From positions 4,960,001-5,024,000 of the forward strand of contig NZ_JACBZH010000001.1 of the NCBI RefSeq assembly GCF_013407855.1: a stretch of 64,000 bases of DNA. Direction: 5' to 3'. The position numbers and the translations under genes were made by a program. The notes beneath the pieces are model-generated. The model had not been told where the DNA came from and made no database searches. It saw only the letters and a program-made list of their open reading frames with translations. Numbering within the stretch: the stretch's first letter is position 1; every line of letters starts with the position of its first letter. Positions 9,280 to 17,634 of the stretch are shown here, piece after piece. The DNA is from Actinopolymorpha rutila (lineage in GTDB: Bacteria; Actinomycetota; Actinomycetes; Propionibacteriales; Actinopolymorphaceae).

Positions 9280-9419
9280 CGCCCTGCCGTGAGCCCCGGC
9301 CGGTCCGGAAACCGATGGGACGGATCGGACGATCGTGTACGAAGCGCCGGCTGTCGCTGTCGGACGGAAAGCGTCCGTCGCCTCGTTTCCCCGTCCCGAC
9401 CTGGGGAATCAATGCCCCG

Positions 9420-9845
9420 ATGATCGACCTTGACCCCGTGCTCCGCCCCTGGCGGGGCACCACGCCCTGGCAGACACCGCTGCCGAACTGGGGACGAGAG
9501 AGTGCCGGATCGGCCTTTCGGTCCCTGGTCCGCGCGTACGGGTTGAGCCTCACCGCCTACGAGCCGCCGGACGAGGAGTGGATCGTGGTCCGCAACGGCG
9601 AGGCCACCGCTATCGCCTCCGCGTTGGTCCCACTCGCGTTCGTCACCGACGGGCTGGCCACGATCGTCCGCACGGCGCTGCCGCACCTGACCCTGGTGGC
9701 ACTCGCCTCGACCGTCGCGGTCGACTACCGCGCGTCCGCCGAAGTCCTGCGCGACACGCTGTTGCGCGACGGCTGGACGAACGACTTCTCCCCCGAGGGG
9801 TTCTGCGTCTCCGACCTGCTGGTGGAGAGCGTCCAACCGGTCTAG
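9420..9845 (+). CDS. Hypothetical protein (141 aa)
   Basis: 141 residues from ATG 9420, beginning MIDLDPVLRPWRG. An upstream in-frame ATG at 9315 would add 35 residues of low-quality sequence. The protein is soluble-looking, with no signal peptide or membrane segment, and has an alternating pattern in the second half (residues about 60-100) rich in Ala, Val and Leu. Codon use matches neighbours, so I take it as real. I do not recognise the family. A small hairpin (9363-9379) separates it from the dehydrogenase gene, so it may have its own transcript. Confidence 0.7.
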   Translation: MIDLDPVLRPWRGTTPWQTPLPNWGRESAGSAFRSLVRAYGLSLTAYEPPDEEWIVVRNGEATAIASALVPLAFVTDGLATIVRTALPHLTLVALASTVAVDYRASAEVLRDTLLRDGWTNDFSPEGFCVSDLLVESVQPV

Positions 9846-9849
9846 CACC

Positions 9850-9887
9850 GGCCGGTCGCCGGCCCGGCACGCGGCGCGCTCGCGCCG
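9850..9887. terminator. Two adjacent hairpins between convergent genes
   Basis: GGCCGG/CCGGCC with a 3-nt loop (9850-9864) and CGGCGC/GCGCCG with a 4-nt loop (9872-9887) lie in the 61-bp space between the unknown gene and the ABC-F gene. No T-tract; termination is inferred. Confidence 0.4.
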
Positions 9888-9906
9888 ACGTACCCGCGGC
9901 CCTGGG

Positions 9907-11598
9907 TCAACGCACCCGGCGGACCCGCCCCTCGTCCCACACCGGTTCGTCGGACTCGTAGACCTCTCCGTCGGCGCCGAACACCAGGAACCGGTCGAAC
10001 CCGCGCGCGAACCACCGGTCGTGCGTCACCGCCAGCACGGTCCCCGCGTACGACGCCAGCCCCTCCTCCAGCGCGTCCGCCGACGCCACGTCCAGGTTGT
10101 CGGTCGGCTCGTCGAGCAGCAGCAACGTCGCACCGGACAACTCCAGCAACAGGATCTGCAGCCGTGCCTGCTGCCCGCCCGACAGCGAGTCGAAGGTCTG
10201 CTCGCTCGCCTCGGCGAGTTCGTACCGGTCCAGCGCCCGGGCCGCCTCCTCCCGCGGCATCCCCGCACGGTGCTCGTCCCCGCGGTGCAGGATCTCCAGC
10301 AGGGTGCGGCCGACGAGTTCGGGATGCTCGTGCGTCTGCGCGAACCAGCCCGGTCGCACCCGGGCGCCCAGTTTCGCGCGTCCGGTGTGCGTGACGGGGG
10401 TGATCACCGCGTCGCCGACCGGCAGGTGTTCGCGTTCGGGCAGCGTTCCGCCGGCGGCCAGCAGCCGCAGGAAGTGGGACTTGCCCGAGCCGTTGGACCC
10501 CAGCACGGCCACGCGTTCGCCGTACCACACCTCCAGGTCGAACGGCTTCATCAGACCGGTGAGCTCCAGGTCGGTGCACACCACCGCGCGCTTGCCGGTG
10601 CGCCCGCCGCGCAGGCGGACCTTGACGTTCTGCTCGCGCGGCACCGCCTGCGGCGGGCCCTTCTCCTCGAACTTCCGCAGCCGGGTCTGTGCCGCCTTGT
10701 AGGCCGCGGCCATGCCGTCGTTGAGCGTGGCCTTGAGCTTGTACAGCGCCACCAGATCCTTGAGCTTCTGGTGCTCCTCGTCCCAGCGCCGGCGCAGCTC
10801 CTCCAGCCGGGCGAACCGGTCCCGCCGGGCCTGGTGGTAGGTCGCGTACCCCTGCGGATGGGTCCAGGCGGTGTTGCCGGCCGCACCCAGCTCGACCGTC
10901 ACCACCCGGGTCGCGGTGTTGGCGAGCAGCTCGCGGTCGTGGGAGACGTACAGCACGGTCTTCTGGCTCTCCCTGAGTCGCTCCTCGAGCCAGCGCTTGG
11001 CGGGTACGTCGAGATAGTTGTCCGGCTCGTCGAGCAGCAGCACCTCGTCCGGCCCGCGCAGCAACGCCTCCAGCGCCAGCCGCTTCTGCTCACCGCCGGA
11101 CAGCGTGCGCACCTCGCGGTAGCGCGCCCGGTCGAAGGGCAGGCCGATCGCCTCGGTGCAGCAGACGTCCCACAGCACCTCGGCGTCGTAGCCGCCGGCG
11201 TCCGCCCAGTCCGACAGAGCCTGGGCGTAGCGCAGCTGGGTCCGCTCGTCGTCGCGTTCCATCATCGCCAGCTCGGCCCGGTCGACCGCGGCCGCGGCCT
11301 CGCGCACCCGCGGCGGCGCCACCGACAGCAGCAGCTCGGCCACGGTGGTGGCGTCGCGCACGCTGCCGACGAACTGCCGCATCACGCCCAGCCCGCCGCC
11401 CCGGGTCACCGCGCCGTCGTGAGGGGCGAGGTCACCGGAGACGATCCGGAGCAGAGTGGTCTTGCCCGAGCCGTTCGCACCGACCAGGGCGACCTTGGCA
11501 CCCTCGCCGACGCGGAACGACACGTCGTCCAGCAGCACCCTGCCGTCGGGGAGCTCATACCTGATACCGGCCACATCCACATGTCCCACGAGACCCAA
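9907..11598 (-). CDS. ABC-F family ATP-binding protein
   Basis: 563 residues with two ATP-binding cassettes and no membrane segment. The first Walker A is GANGSGKTT (40-48), with signature LSGGEQKR and a DEPDNYLD Walker B. A long charged linker (about 240-335) is the ABC-F interdomain arm. The second half has GSNGSGKSH, LSGGQQAR and DEPTDNLD. ABC-F proteins bind the ribosomal E site and act on the peptidyl-transferase centre; some are general translation factors and others protect the ribosome from macrolides, lincosamides, pleuromutilins or streptogramins. Sequence alone does not decide which. Downstream of the truA-methyltransferase pair on the same strand, after a 185-bp gap with tandem repeats. 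Confidence 0.92.
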   Translation of the reverse strand: MGLVGHVDVAGIRYELPDGRVLLDDVSFRVGEGAKVALVGANGSGKTTLLRIVSGDLAPHDGAVTRGGGLGVMRQFVGSVRDATTVAELLLSVAPPRVREAAAAVDRAELAMMERDDERTQLRYAQALSDWADAGGYDAEVLWDVCCTEAIGLPFDRARYREVRTLSGGEQKRLALEALLRGPDEVLLLDEPDNYLDVPAKRWLEERLRESQKTVLYVSHDRELLANTATRVVTVELGAAGNTAWTHPQGYATYHQARRDRFARLEELRRRWDEEHQKLKDLVALYKLKATLNDGMAAAYKAAQTRLRKFEEKGPPQAVPREQNVKVRLRGGRTGKRAVVCTDLELTGLMKPFDLEVWYGERVAVLGSNGSGKSHFLRLLAAGGTLPEREHLPVGDAVITPVTHTGRAKLGARVRPGWFAQTHEHPELVGRTLLEILHRGDEHRAGMPREEAARALDRYELAEASEQTFDSLSGGQQARLQILLLELSGATLLLLDEPTDNLDVASADALEEGLASYAGTVLAVTHDRWFARGFDRFLVFGADGEVYESDEPVWDEGRVRRVR

Positions 11599-11706
11599 GT
11601 GTGACGGCCGGGCCCGGCCGGAGCGAATTCGTTTTCCGCCCCGGGCCGCTCAGGCGGTTGTCGCCGTCCGCCGGTTTGCCCGCCCTCGTCGGCCTCGTCG
11701 GCGTCA

Positions 11707-11790
11707 GGCGGCCTCGGCCAGGCGGCCTCGGCCAGGCGGCCTCGTCCGGGCAGCCTCGTCCGGGCAGCCTCAGCCGGGCAGCCTCAGCCG
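11707..11790. repeat. 14-bp tandem repeat, six units
   Basis: Six consecutive 14-bp units run from 11707 to 11790: GGCGGCCTCGGCCA twice, then GGCGGCCTCGTCCG, GGCAGCCTCGTCCG, and GGCAGCCTCAGCCG twice. The last unit contains the methyltransferase stop codon (11784-11786). The remaining five units are non-coding, between the methyltransferase and the ABC-F gene. Confidence 0.92.
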
Positions 11791-12386
11791 GGCGGTCGTA
11801 CGGCGAGCACGCGGAAACCCTTGGCGCTGGCGTGCCGCTCGCATCGCCAGCCCTGCTCGGCCAGCCACCGCTGCAGCGAGTCCGCGCCGAGGTTGCGGCC
11901 CACCACCAGCCACGCCACACCGTCGGGGGCGAGCCGGGGAAGCCAGCGCTCGAGCAACGCGTGCAGGGCCGGCTTGCCGATCCGGATCGGCGGGTTGGAC
12001 CAGATCTGGTCGAACCGTACGTCGTCGGGCACATCGTCGGGCGCGGCCACCCGGACCCGCTCGGCCACCCCGAGCCGTACGGCGTTCTCCCGGGTCAGGT
12101 CCAGGGCCCGGGTGTTGACGTCCACCGCCCACACCGTGCTGCCGGGGACCTGGGTCGAAAGCACGCTCGCGATCGGCCCCCAGCCGCAGCCGAGGTCGAG
12201 GAACGTGCCCGGCCGCGCGGGCGGTGGCACCTCCCGCAACAGCACCGAGGTGCCGAGGTCGAGCCGGTCGCCGGAGAAGACACCGGTCGAGGACCCGAGC
12301 GTGTAGTTCTGTCCGTACGCCGAGAACGTCACCGTCCGGGGCGTGGCCTTCGACTCCGGTGTGGTGGCGAAGTAGTGGTCGCTCAC
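11784..12386 (-). CDS. Class I SAM-dependent methyltransferase, RsmC-like
   Basis: 200 residues. Motif I is LDLGCGWG (63-70), the acidic motif II follows near residue 88, and motif IV is NPPIR (130-134). NPP[IF]R is the signature of rRNA guanine-N2 methyltransferases such as RsmC, which modifies G1207 of 16S rRNA, so the substrate is probably rRNA; protein length fits single-domain actinobacterial members. Its GTG start (12384-12386) overlaps the truA stop as GTGA, showing translational coupling with a tRNA-modifying enzyme. The stop codon lies inside a 14-bp tandem repeat. Confidence 0.85.
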   Translation of the reverse strand: MSDHYFATTPESKATPRTVTFSAYGQNYTLGSSTGVFSGDRLDLGTSVLLREVPPPARPGTFLDLGCGWGPIASVLSTQVPGSTVWAVDVNTRALDLTRENAVRLGVAERVRVAAPDDVPDDVRFDQIWSNPPIRIGKPALHALLERWLPRLAPDGVAWLVVGRNLGADSLQRWLAEQGWRCERHASAKGFRVLAVRPPG

Positions 12387-13321
12387 GGTGCCGGTGTCCT
12401 CCTTCGGCGGGCCTGCTCGGCCCTGGCGGCGAGTTCCTCGGCCGGCGGGTAGCCGACCTCCTCAAGCGTCAGCCCACGAGCGGGTACGACATGCACGCCG
12501 GAGTCGCGGACGCGCCCGGTCAGCACCTGCGCCGGCCACTCGGCCGGACGCCCGCCCTCGCCCACGCGCAGTAGGGCTCCCACCAGCGCCCGGACCATCG
12601 AGTGGCAGAACGCGTCCGCCACCACCCGGCAGACCAGCAGCCCGGACGCATCGCGCTCCCACCCCAGCTCCAGGAGCCGCCGGATCGTGGTGGCACCCTC
12701 CCGGCGCCGGCAGAACGCCGCGAAGTCGTGCTCGCCGAGCAGCAGGCCGGCGGCGGCGTTCATGGCGGTGAGGTCCAGCGGCCGGCGATGGTGCTGGAGC
12801 ACCTCGTGCCGGCGCAGGGGGTCCTCCGCGGCCGGGTCGGCGCAGACCCGGTAGGCGTAGCGCCGCCACAGCGCGGAGAAGCGGGCGTCGAAGCCGGGCG
12901 GTGCCAGGCGTACGTCCCGGACGCGGACGTCGGGCGGCAGCGCGCCGAGCAGCCGGGTGGTCAGCGCCAGCTCGGGGGTCCTGGTGGAGCGGCCGGACGC
13001 CGCCGCGAAGGACGCGGTGGGTACGTCGACGTGACACACCTGGCCGCGGGCGTGCACACCCGCGTCGGTGCGGCCGGCGCAGGTGACCGCGGCCGGTCCG
13101 GACAGGCGGAGCACCCGGACCAGCGCCTCCTCCACCTCACCCTGCACGGTGCGCTGACCCGGCTGCGCGGCCCAGCCTGCGAAGTCGGTGCCGTCGTAGG
13201 CCACGTCCAGCCGCAGGCGTACGTCCCGCTCCCCGGGCTCGCCATGCTCGCGGTGCTGACCCTGCTCACCCGGCTTGTCCGGGAGGCACGCGAGCCCGCC
13301 GGCCTCCTGGGTGGGAGGCAC
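12383..13321 (-). CDS. truA: tRNA pseudouridine(38-40) synthase
   Basis: Up to 312 residues. The catalytic aspartate is Asp86 in GRTDAGVHARGQ; the N-terminal LDVAYDGTDFAGW and the C-terminal FCHSMVRALVGALL are family marks. It makes pseudouridine at positions 38-40 of the tRNA anticodon arm. The GTG start at 13321 is the only good upstream candidate; the first 32 residues are poorly conserved in character and the true start may be further in. It follows rplQ after 35 bp, the usual actinobacterial position. Confidence 0.93.
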   Translation of the reverse strand: MPPTQEAGGLACLPDKPGEQGQHREHGEPGERDVRLRLDVAYDGTDFAGWAAQPGQRTVQGEVEEALVRVLRLSGPAAVTCAGRTDAGVHARGQVCHVDVPTASFAAASGRSTRTPELALTTRLLGALPPDVRVRDVRLAPPGFDARFSALWRRYAYRVCADPAAEDPLRRHEVLQHHRRPLDLTAMNAAAGLLLGEHDFAAFCRRREGATTIRRLLELGWERDASGLLVCRVVADAFCHSMVRALVGALLRVGEGGRPAEWPAQVLTGRVRDSGVHVVPARGLTLEEVGYPPAEELAARAEQARRRRTPAP

Positions 13322-13356
13322 AGCGGGCTCGTCGTGCGCGGGTGGACGGTCGGCCG

Positions 13357-13911
13357 TCAGGACTTACCGTCCTGGTCGCCCTCACCGGCCTGCTCGGCAC
13401 CGCTGGAGTCGGCCGAGTCCTGCGCCGGGGTCTCCGCCGAGGTGTCCTGCGCCGGGGCCTGCGCCTCGGTCGTGGTCTCTTCCTCGGTGGCGGCCGCGGC
13501 CGGAGCCGGCGTCGCGGCGGACCGGTTGCCGCTCGGCGACGACGTGGTGACCGGGCCGCTCTCGACCAGCTCGATCACCGCCATCGGGGCGTTGTCGCCC
13601 TTGCGCGGGCCGATCTTGGTGATGCGGGTGTAGCCACCCGGGCGGCTTTCGAAGCCCGGGCCGATCTCGGCGAACAGGGTGTGCACGACCTGCTTGTCGC
13701 GGATCACCGAGTGCACCTGCCGACGCGCGTGCAGGTCACCTCGCTTGGCCTTGGTGACCAGCCGCTCCGCGAACGGGCGCAGCCGACGGGCCTTGGTCTC
13801 CGTCGTCGTGATGCGGCCGTGGCGGAACAGCGACGTCGCGAGGTTGGCCAGCATCAGCCGCTCGTGCGCGGGGCTGCCGCCAAGACGGGCGCCCTTGGTG
13901 GGAGTAGGCAT
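13357..13911 (-). CDS. rplQ: 50S ribosomal protein L17
   Basis: 184 residues. The L17 core occupies residues 1-120 (MPTPTKGARLGGSPAHERLM). A 60-residue Ala/Thr/Glu-rich acidic tail follows; such tails are common on L17 of actinomycetes and are probably disordered. L17 sits near the exit tunnel of the large subunit. It lies between rpoA and truA. Confidence 0.96.
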   Translation of the reverse strand: MPTPTKGARLGGSPAHERLMLANLATSLFRHGRITTTETKARRLRPFAERLVTKAKRGDLHARRQVHSVIRDKQVVHTLFAEIGPGFESRPGGYTRITKIGPRKGDNAPMAVIELVESGPVTTSSPSGNRSAATPAPAAAATEEETTTEAQAPAQDTSAETPAQDSADSSGAEQAGEGDQDGKS

Positions 13912-13960
13912 CGAACAGGTTCTCCTTCCTGCACCGGCCGGATCAGGTACCGGTGGCAGT

Positions 13961-13989
13961 GCGGGCGAGTACGCGGTGGTCTCGCCCGC
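13961..13989 (-). other. Hairpin in the rpoA-rplQ spacer
   Basis: GCGGGCGA (13961-13968) pairs with TCGCCCGC (13982-13989) across a 13-nt loop in the 120-bp spacer between rpoA and rplQ. It could be a processing or partial termination site. The spacer holds nothing else I can name. Confidence 0.45.
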
Positions 13990-14031
13990 GGATGGGTGGG
14001 GTCACAAACTGCTGTGCGACCGCGCAGTACG

Positions 14032-15045
14032 TCAGTACTGCTCGGTCTCGGCGTAGCTCTCTTCCTCCTCGTCGAAGGAGTCGACCGCCGCCGTCGGGTC
14101 GAAGCCAGGCGCGCTGTCCTTGAGGGACAGGCCCATGCCGACCAGCTTCTGCTTCACCTCGTCGATGGACTTGGCGCCGAAGTTGCGGATGTCCAGCAGG
14201 TCCTGCTCGCTGCGCGAGATCAGCTCGCCCACGGTGTGGATGCCCTCGCGCTTGAGGCAGTTGTACGACCGGACGGTGAGGTTGAGGTCCTCCACCGGAA
14301 GCGCCAGGTCGGCGGCGAGCTGGGCGTCCACCGGCGACGGGCCGATGTCGATGCCCTCCGCGTCGACGTTCAGCTCCCGGGCCAGACCGAACAGCTCGAC
14401 CAGGGTCTTGCCCGCGCTGGCCACCGCGTCGCGCGGCCGCATGCTCGGCTTGGTCTCGACGTCGACGATCAGCCGGTCGAAGTCGGTGCGCTGCTCGACG
14501 CGGGTCGCCTCCACCTTGTAGGTGACCTTGAGGACCGGCGAGTAGATCGAGTCGACCGGGATCCGGCCGATCTCGGCGTCCGCCCGCTTGTTCTGGACGG
14601 CGGAGACGTAGCCGCGGCCGCGCTCGACGACCAGCTCCATCTCCAGCTTGCCCTTGCTGTTCAGGGTGGCGATCTGCAGCTGCGGGTTGTGCACCTCGAC
14701 ACCGGCCGGCGGCGCGATGTCGGCCGCGGTGACGTCACCGGGGCCCTGCTTGCGGAGGTACATCGTCACCGGCTCGTCGTGCTCGCTGGAGACGACGAGC
14801 TCCTTGAGGTTGAGGACGACCTCGGTCACGTCCTCCTTCACCCCGGGGATGGTGGAGAACTCGTGCAGGACACCGTCGATCTTGACGCTGGTGACCGCCG
14901 CGCCGGGGATCGACGACAGCAGCGTGCGCCGCAGGGAGTTGCCGAGGGTGTAGCCGAAGCCCGGCTCGAGGGGCTCGAGGACGAACCGCGAACGGTGTTC
15001 GTCGACGACTTCCTCGGTCAGGGACGGGCGCTGTGCGATGAGCAT
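14032..15045 (-). CDS. rpoA: DNA-directed RNA polymerase subunit alpha
   Basis: 337 residues, normal length. The N-terminal assembly domain (1-230) begins MLIAQRPSLTEE and contains LEPGFGYTLGNSLRRTLLSS. A linker leads to the C-terminal DNA/activator-binding domain (about 250-320, with NCLKREGIHTVGEL and IRNFGAKSIDEV), then an acidic end. The dimer nucleates RNA polymerase assembly. Member of the alpha operon. Confidence 0.98.
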   Translation of the reverse strand: MLIAQRPSLTEEVVDEHRSRFVLEPLEPGFGYTLGNSLRRTLLSSIPGAAVTSVKIDGVLHEFSTIPGVKEDVTEVVLNLKELVVSSEHDEPVTMYLRKQGPGDVTAADIAPPAGVEVHNPQLQIATLNSKGKLEMELVVERGRGYVSAVQNKRADAEIGRIPVDSIYSPVLKVTYKVEATRVEQRTDFDRLIVDVETKPSMRPRDAVASAGKTLVELFGLARELNVDAEGIDIGPSPVDAQLAADLALPVEDLNLTVRSYNCLKREGIHTVGELISRSEQDLLDIRNFGAKSIDEVKQKLVGMGLSLKDSAPGFDPTAAVDSFDEEEESYAETEQY

Positions 15046-15127
15046 GATTCGTTCCTTTCCGCGACATCCGCCATATGACGTCGCGAATGGGTGATACCCC
15101 GGGGGCGCGTGGCCCCCGGGGGTTGGA

Positions 15128-15736
15128 TCAGACCTTCGAGTAGTACTCGACGATCAGCTGCTCCTGGACCGGGATGTCGATCTGGGACCGGACCGGGAGC
15201 TGGTGGACGAGGACCCGAAGGCTGCCGGGGAGAACCTCCAGCCAGCCGGGAACGGGTCGTTCGCCGTGGGTTTCGCGGGCGATCACGAACGGCGTCGACT
15301 CACGCGACTTCTGCCGTACGTCGATCACGTCGTGTGCACTGACCTGGTAGCTCGGCACGTTGACCTTCTGGCCGTTGACCTGGAAGTGGCCGTGCACGAC
15401 CAGCTGCCGGGCCTGCCGCCGGGTCCGGGCGATGCCGGAGCGGTAGATCACGTTGTCGAGCCGGCACTCCAGCAGCTGCAGCAGGTTGTCGCCGGTCTTG
15501 CCCGCACGACGGTGGGCCTCCGCGTAGTACCGGCTGAACTGCTTCTCCAGGATGCCGTAGGAGTAGCGAGCCTTCTGCTTCTCCCGCAACTGCAGGAGGT
15601 ACTCGCTCTCCTTGATGCGGCCGCGGCCGTGCTGGCCGGGCGGGTACGGACGGCGCTCGAACGCCTTGTCGCCGCCGACGAGGTCGGTTCCGAGTCGGCG
15701 CGACTTCTTGCTCATCGGTCCGGTGTAACGGGCCAT
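15128..15736 (-). CDS. rpsD: 30S ribosomal protein S4
   Basis: 202 residues. It lacks the N-terminal zinc cysteines found in some S4 proteins (the protein has only one Cys). The S4 RNA-binding domain is present (LDNVIYRSGIARTRRQARQLVVHGHF). S4 starts assembly of the 30S body and forms part of the mRNA entry site; in many bacteria it also represses its operon. Confidence 0.98.
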   Translation of the reverse strand: MARYTGPMSKKSRRLGTDLVGGDKAFERRPYPPGQHGRGRIKESEYLLQLREKQKARYSYGILEKQFSRYYAEAHRRAGKTGDNLLQLLECRLDNVIYRSGIARTRRQARQLVVHGHFQVNGQKVNVPSYQVSAHDVIDVRQKSRESTPFVIARETHGERPVPGWLEVLPGSLRVLVHQLPVRSQIDIPVQEQLIVEYYSKV

Positions 15737-15774
15737 GGTTGAGTCCTACTCCTTCGTGATACGCGCAGACCGGA

Positions 15775-16182
15775 TCAGACGCGACGCCGCTTCGGCGGGC
15801 GGCATCCGTTGTGGGGCACGGGGGTGACGTCCTGGATCGTGCCCACCTCGAGGCCGGTGGCCGTGAGGGAGCGGATCGCGGTCTCGCGGCCGGAGCCCGG
15901 CCCGCGGACGTAGACGTCGACCTTCTTCATGCCGTGTTCCATCGCCCGGCGGGCAGCCGCCTCGGCGGCCATCTGCGCGGCGAACGGCGTCGACTTGCGC
16001 GAGCCCTTGAAGCCCACGGTGCCGGCGCTGGCCCAGGCGATCACCGAACCGTTGGGGTCGGTGACGGTCACGATCGTGTTGTTGAACGTGCTCTTGACGT
16101 GCGCGTGCCCGAAGGCGATGTTCTTCTTTTCCTTGCGGCGCACCTTCTTGGCGGCGCCGGCGGTCCTGCTCTTGGGAGGCAT
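15775..16182 (-). CDS. rpsK: 30S ribosomal protein S11
   Basis: 135 residues, normal length, with the HVKSTFNNTIVTVTD core and the C-terminal DVTPVPHNGCRPPKRRRV mRNA/platform motif. It forms part of the 30S platform with S18 and S6. Member of rpsM-rpsK-rpsD-rpoA-rplQ. Confidence 0.98.
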   Translation of the reverse strand: MPPKSRTAGAAKKVRRKEKKNIAFGHAHVKSTFNNTIVTVTDPNGSVIAWASAGTVGFKGSRKSTPFAAQMAAEAAARRAMEHGMKKVDVYVRGPGSGRETAIRSLTATGLEVGTIQDVTPVPHNGCRPPKRRRV

Positions 16183-16263
16183 GAGCTCGGCAAACTCCTG
16201 AAGTCGAGGTGGGAACGACGTCCCGGATTCGGTTGACGATGCGGGCTGGGTGGAGCCGGCGGA

Positions 16264-16644
16264 CTACTTCCGGCCGACCTTCTTCTTCCCGGCGACGGTC
16301 TTCTTGGGGCCCTTACGGGTGCGCGCGTTGGTACGCGTGCGCTGACCGTGTACGGGGAGACCGCGGCGGTGCCGCACGCCCTCGTAACAACCGATCTCGA
16401 TCTTGCGCCGGATGTCGGCGGAGACCTCACGACGGAGGTCACCCTCGGTCCGGTAGTTCGCCTCGATCCAGTCGCGGAGCTTCACCAGCTCCTCGTCGCC
16501 CAGCTGGTGGACGCGGAGGTCGGGGTTGACCCCGGTGCCGCCGAGCGTCTCCAGGGCGCGGGTGCGACCGATGCCGAAGATGTAGGTGAGTGCGACCTCG
16601 ATGCGCTTGTCGCGCGGAAGGTCGACACCGACGAGTCGTGCCAT
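16264..16644 (-). CDS. rpsM: 30S ribosomal protein S13
   Basis: 126 residues from ATG 16644 (MARLVGVDLPRDKRIEVALT), chosen because this is the universal S13 N-terminus; the upstream open frame is spacer. The helix-two-turn-helix region and the basic GPKKTVAGKKKVGRK tail, which contacts P-site tRNA, are present. S13 forms bridges to the large subunit at the 30S head. Confidence 0.98.
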   Translation of the reverse strand: MARLVGVDLPRDKRIEVALTYIFGIGRTRALETLGGTGVNPDLRVHQLGDEELVKLRDWIEANYRTEGDLRREVSADIRRKIEIGCYEGVRHRRGLPVHGQRTRTNARTRKGPKKTVAGKKKVGRK

Positions 16645-16805
16645 GTGGGGCAGGTTCCTTTCGGTTTGCGGAGGTCTGCTCACGTGCCGCGCCCCGGTCT
16701 GCCCTGGACCGCCGAGCCTTTCTGCTCGGGCGTTCCGACCGGGCCCCGGCCTCCGACCGGGGGTGACACCGGTGCGGATGCACCGATGAGCGGTCACGCT
16801 TGGTT

Positions 16806-16822
16806 GGGTGTGATCCACACCC
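16806..16822 (-). other. Small perfect hairpin just after rpmJ
   Basis: GGGTGTG (16806-16812) and CACACCC (16816-16822) pair over a 3-nt loop, 21 bp past the rpmJ stop in the 198-bp rpmJ-rpsM spacer. It may tune transcript levels between rpmJ and rpsM. I see no gene in this spacer. Confidence 0.45.
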
Positions 16823-16842
16823 GCTGGCGAACCGCGCCAGGC

Positions 16843-16956
16843 TCAGCCCTGGCGCTGCTTGTGCCGCGGGTTCTCGCAGATCACCATGACCCGGCCGTGC
16901 CGCCGGATCACCTTGCACTTGTCACAGATCTTCTTGACGCTGGGCTGGACCTTCAT
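16843..16956 (-). CDS. rpmJ: 50S ribosomal protein L36 (zinc-binding form)
   Basis: 37 residues, MKVQPSVKKICDKCK..., with the Zn ligands Cys11, Cys14, Cys27 and His32 intact, so this is the zinc-binding (C+) paralogue. L36 binds 23S rRNA near the A-site finger. It lies between infA and rpsM, as in most bacteria. Many actinomycetes carry a second, zinc-free copy elsewhere; none is in this window. Confidence 0.97.
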   Translation of the reverse strand: MKVQPSVKKICDKCKVIRRHGRVMVICENPRHKQRQG

Positions 16957-17060
16957 GACTTCTTCTCCGGACGGGAGCGCCGCTCCCATCAGTCCACTCG
17001 GCGGGCTGGCCCCGCGTACGGGAATGTCGGCTCCACGGGGGCGGCACCCCCGCGCTGCTG

Positions 17061-17282
17061 CTAGCGGTAGCGGTAGACGATCCGCCCACGAGTCAGGTCG
17101 TAGGGTGAGAGCTCCACCACGACGCGGTCCTCGGGAAGGATCCGGATGTAGTGCTGCCGCATCTTGCCGCTGATGTGCGCGAGGACCTTGTGGCCGTTCT
17201 GGAGCTCCACGCGAAACATCGCGTTGGGGAGCGCCTCGACCACCGTGCCCTCGATCTCGATGACACCTTCCTTTTTCGGCAT
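17061..17282 (-). CDS. infA: Translation initiation factor IF-1
   Basis: 73 residues, starting MPKKEGVIEIEGTVVEALPN, a single S1-like OB fold of normal length. IF-1 binds the 30S A site during initiation. It heads the infA-rpmJ-rpsM-rpsK-rpsD-rpoA-rplQ run. Confidence 0.98.
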   Translation of the reverse strand: MPKKEGVIEIEGTVVEALPNAMFRVELQNGHKVLAHISGKMRQHYIRILPEDRVVVELSPYDLTRGRIVYRYR

Positions 17283-17634
17283 GTCCTCCGCACTTCGCCT
17301 GGCTTGTGTGAACGTCGCGGGCGTACGTCTTGGTCACCGCCCACCCGCATCTGTGCCCGCCCACGCACAATCGACCAGCCGCTGGGCAGGGAGAGACCGA
17401 CGTCAGAGTTTACGTCACGGGTGGGCAGGATGCGAAACCGGCACCGAACCGACGCCACACCGCGCTCTCGATCGGGTCGAAGAAGCGGTCGGAGGCCACC
17501 GACTCGGCCCTAGCCGTCCTCCGAAATGCCTCCGAACCGGGTCGATCCGACCGGGCTCGACGGCTGTTTTGATCTTGGCCTGATCCTCGCCCGATCCTCG
17601 CCCGATCCTCGACCCGAACCCGCCCGGCGCCCGG
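17283..17634 (-). promoter_or_regulatory. infA upstream region with candidate -10 element
   Basis: 352 bp without a gene between the DUF1707 gene and infA. On the minus strand TAAACT (17407-17412) is a good -10 hexamer about 125 bp before the start codon, but the -35 region is only weakly matched (TTCGCA at about 18 bp). Three adjacent copies of a CGATCCTCG-like sequence (about 17580-17612) lie close to the DUF1707 stop. No RNA gene is visible. Confidence 0.4.
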
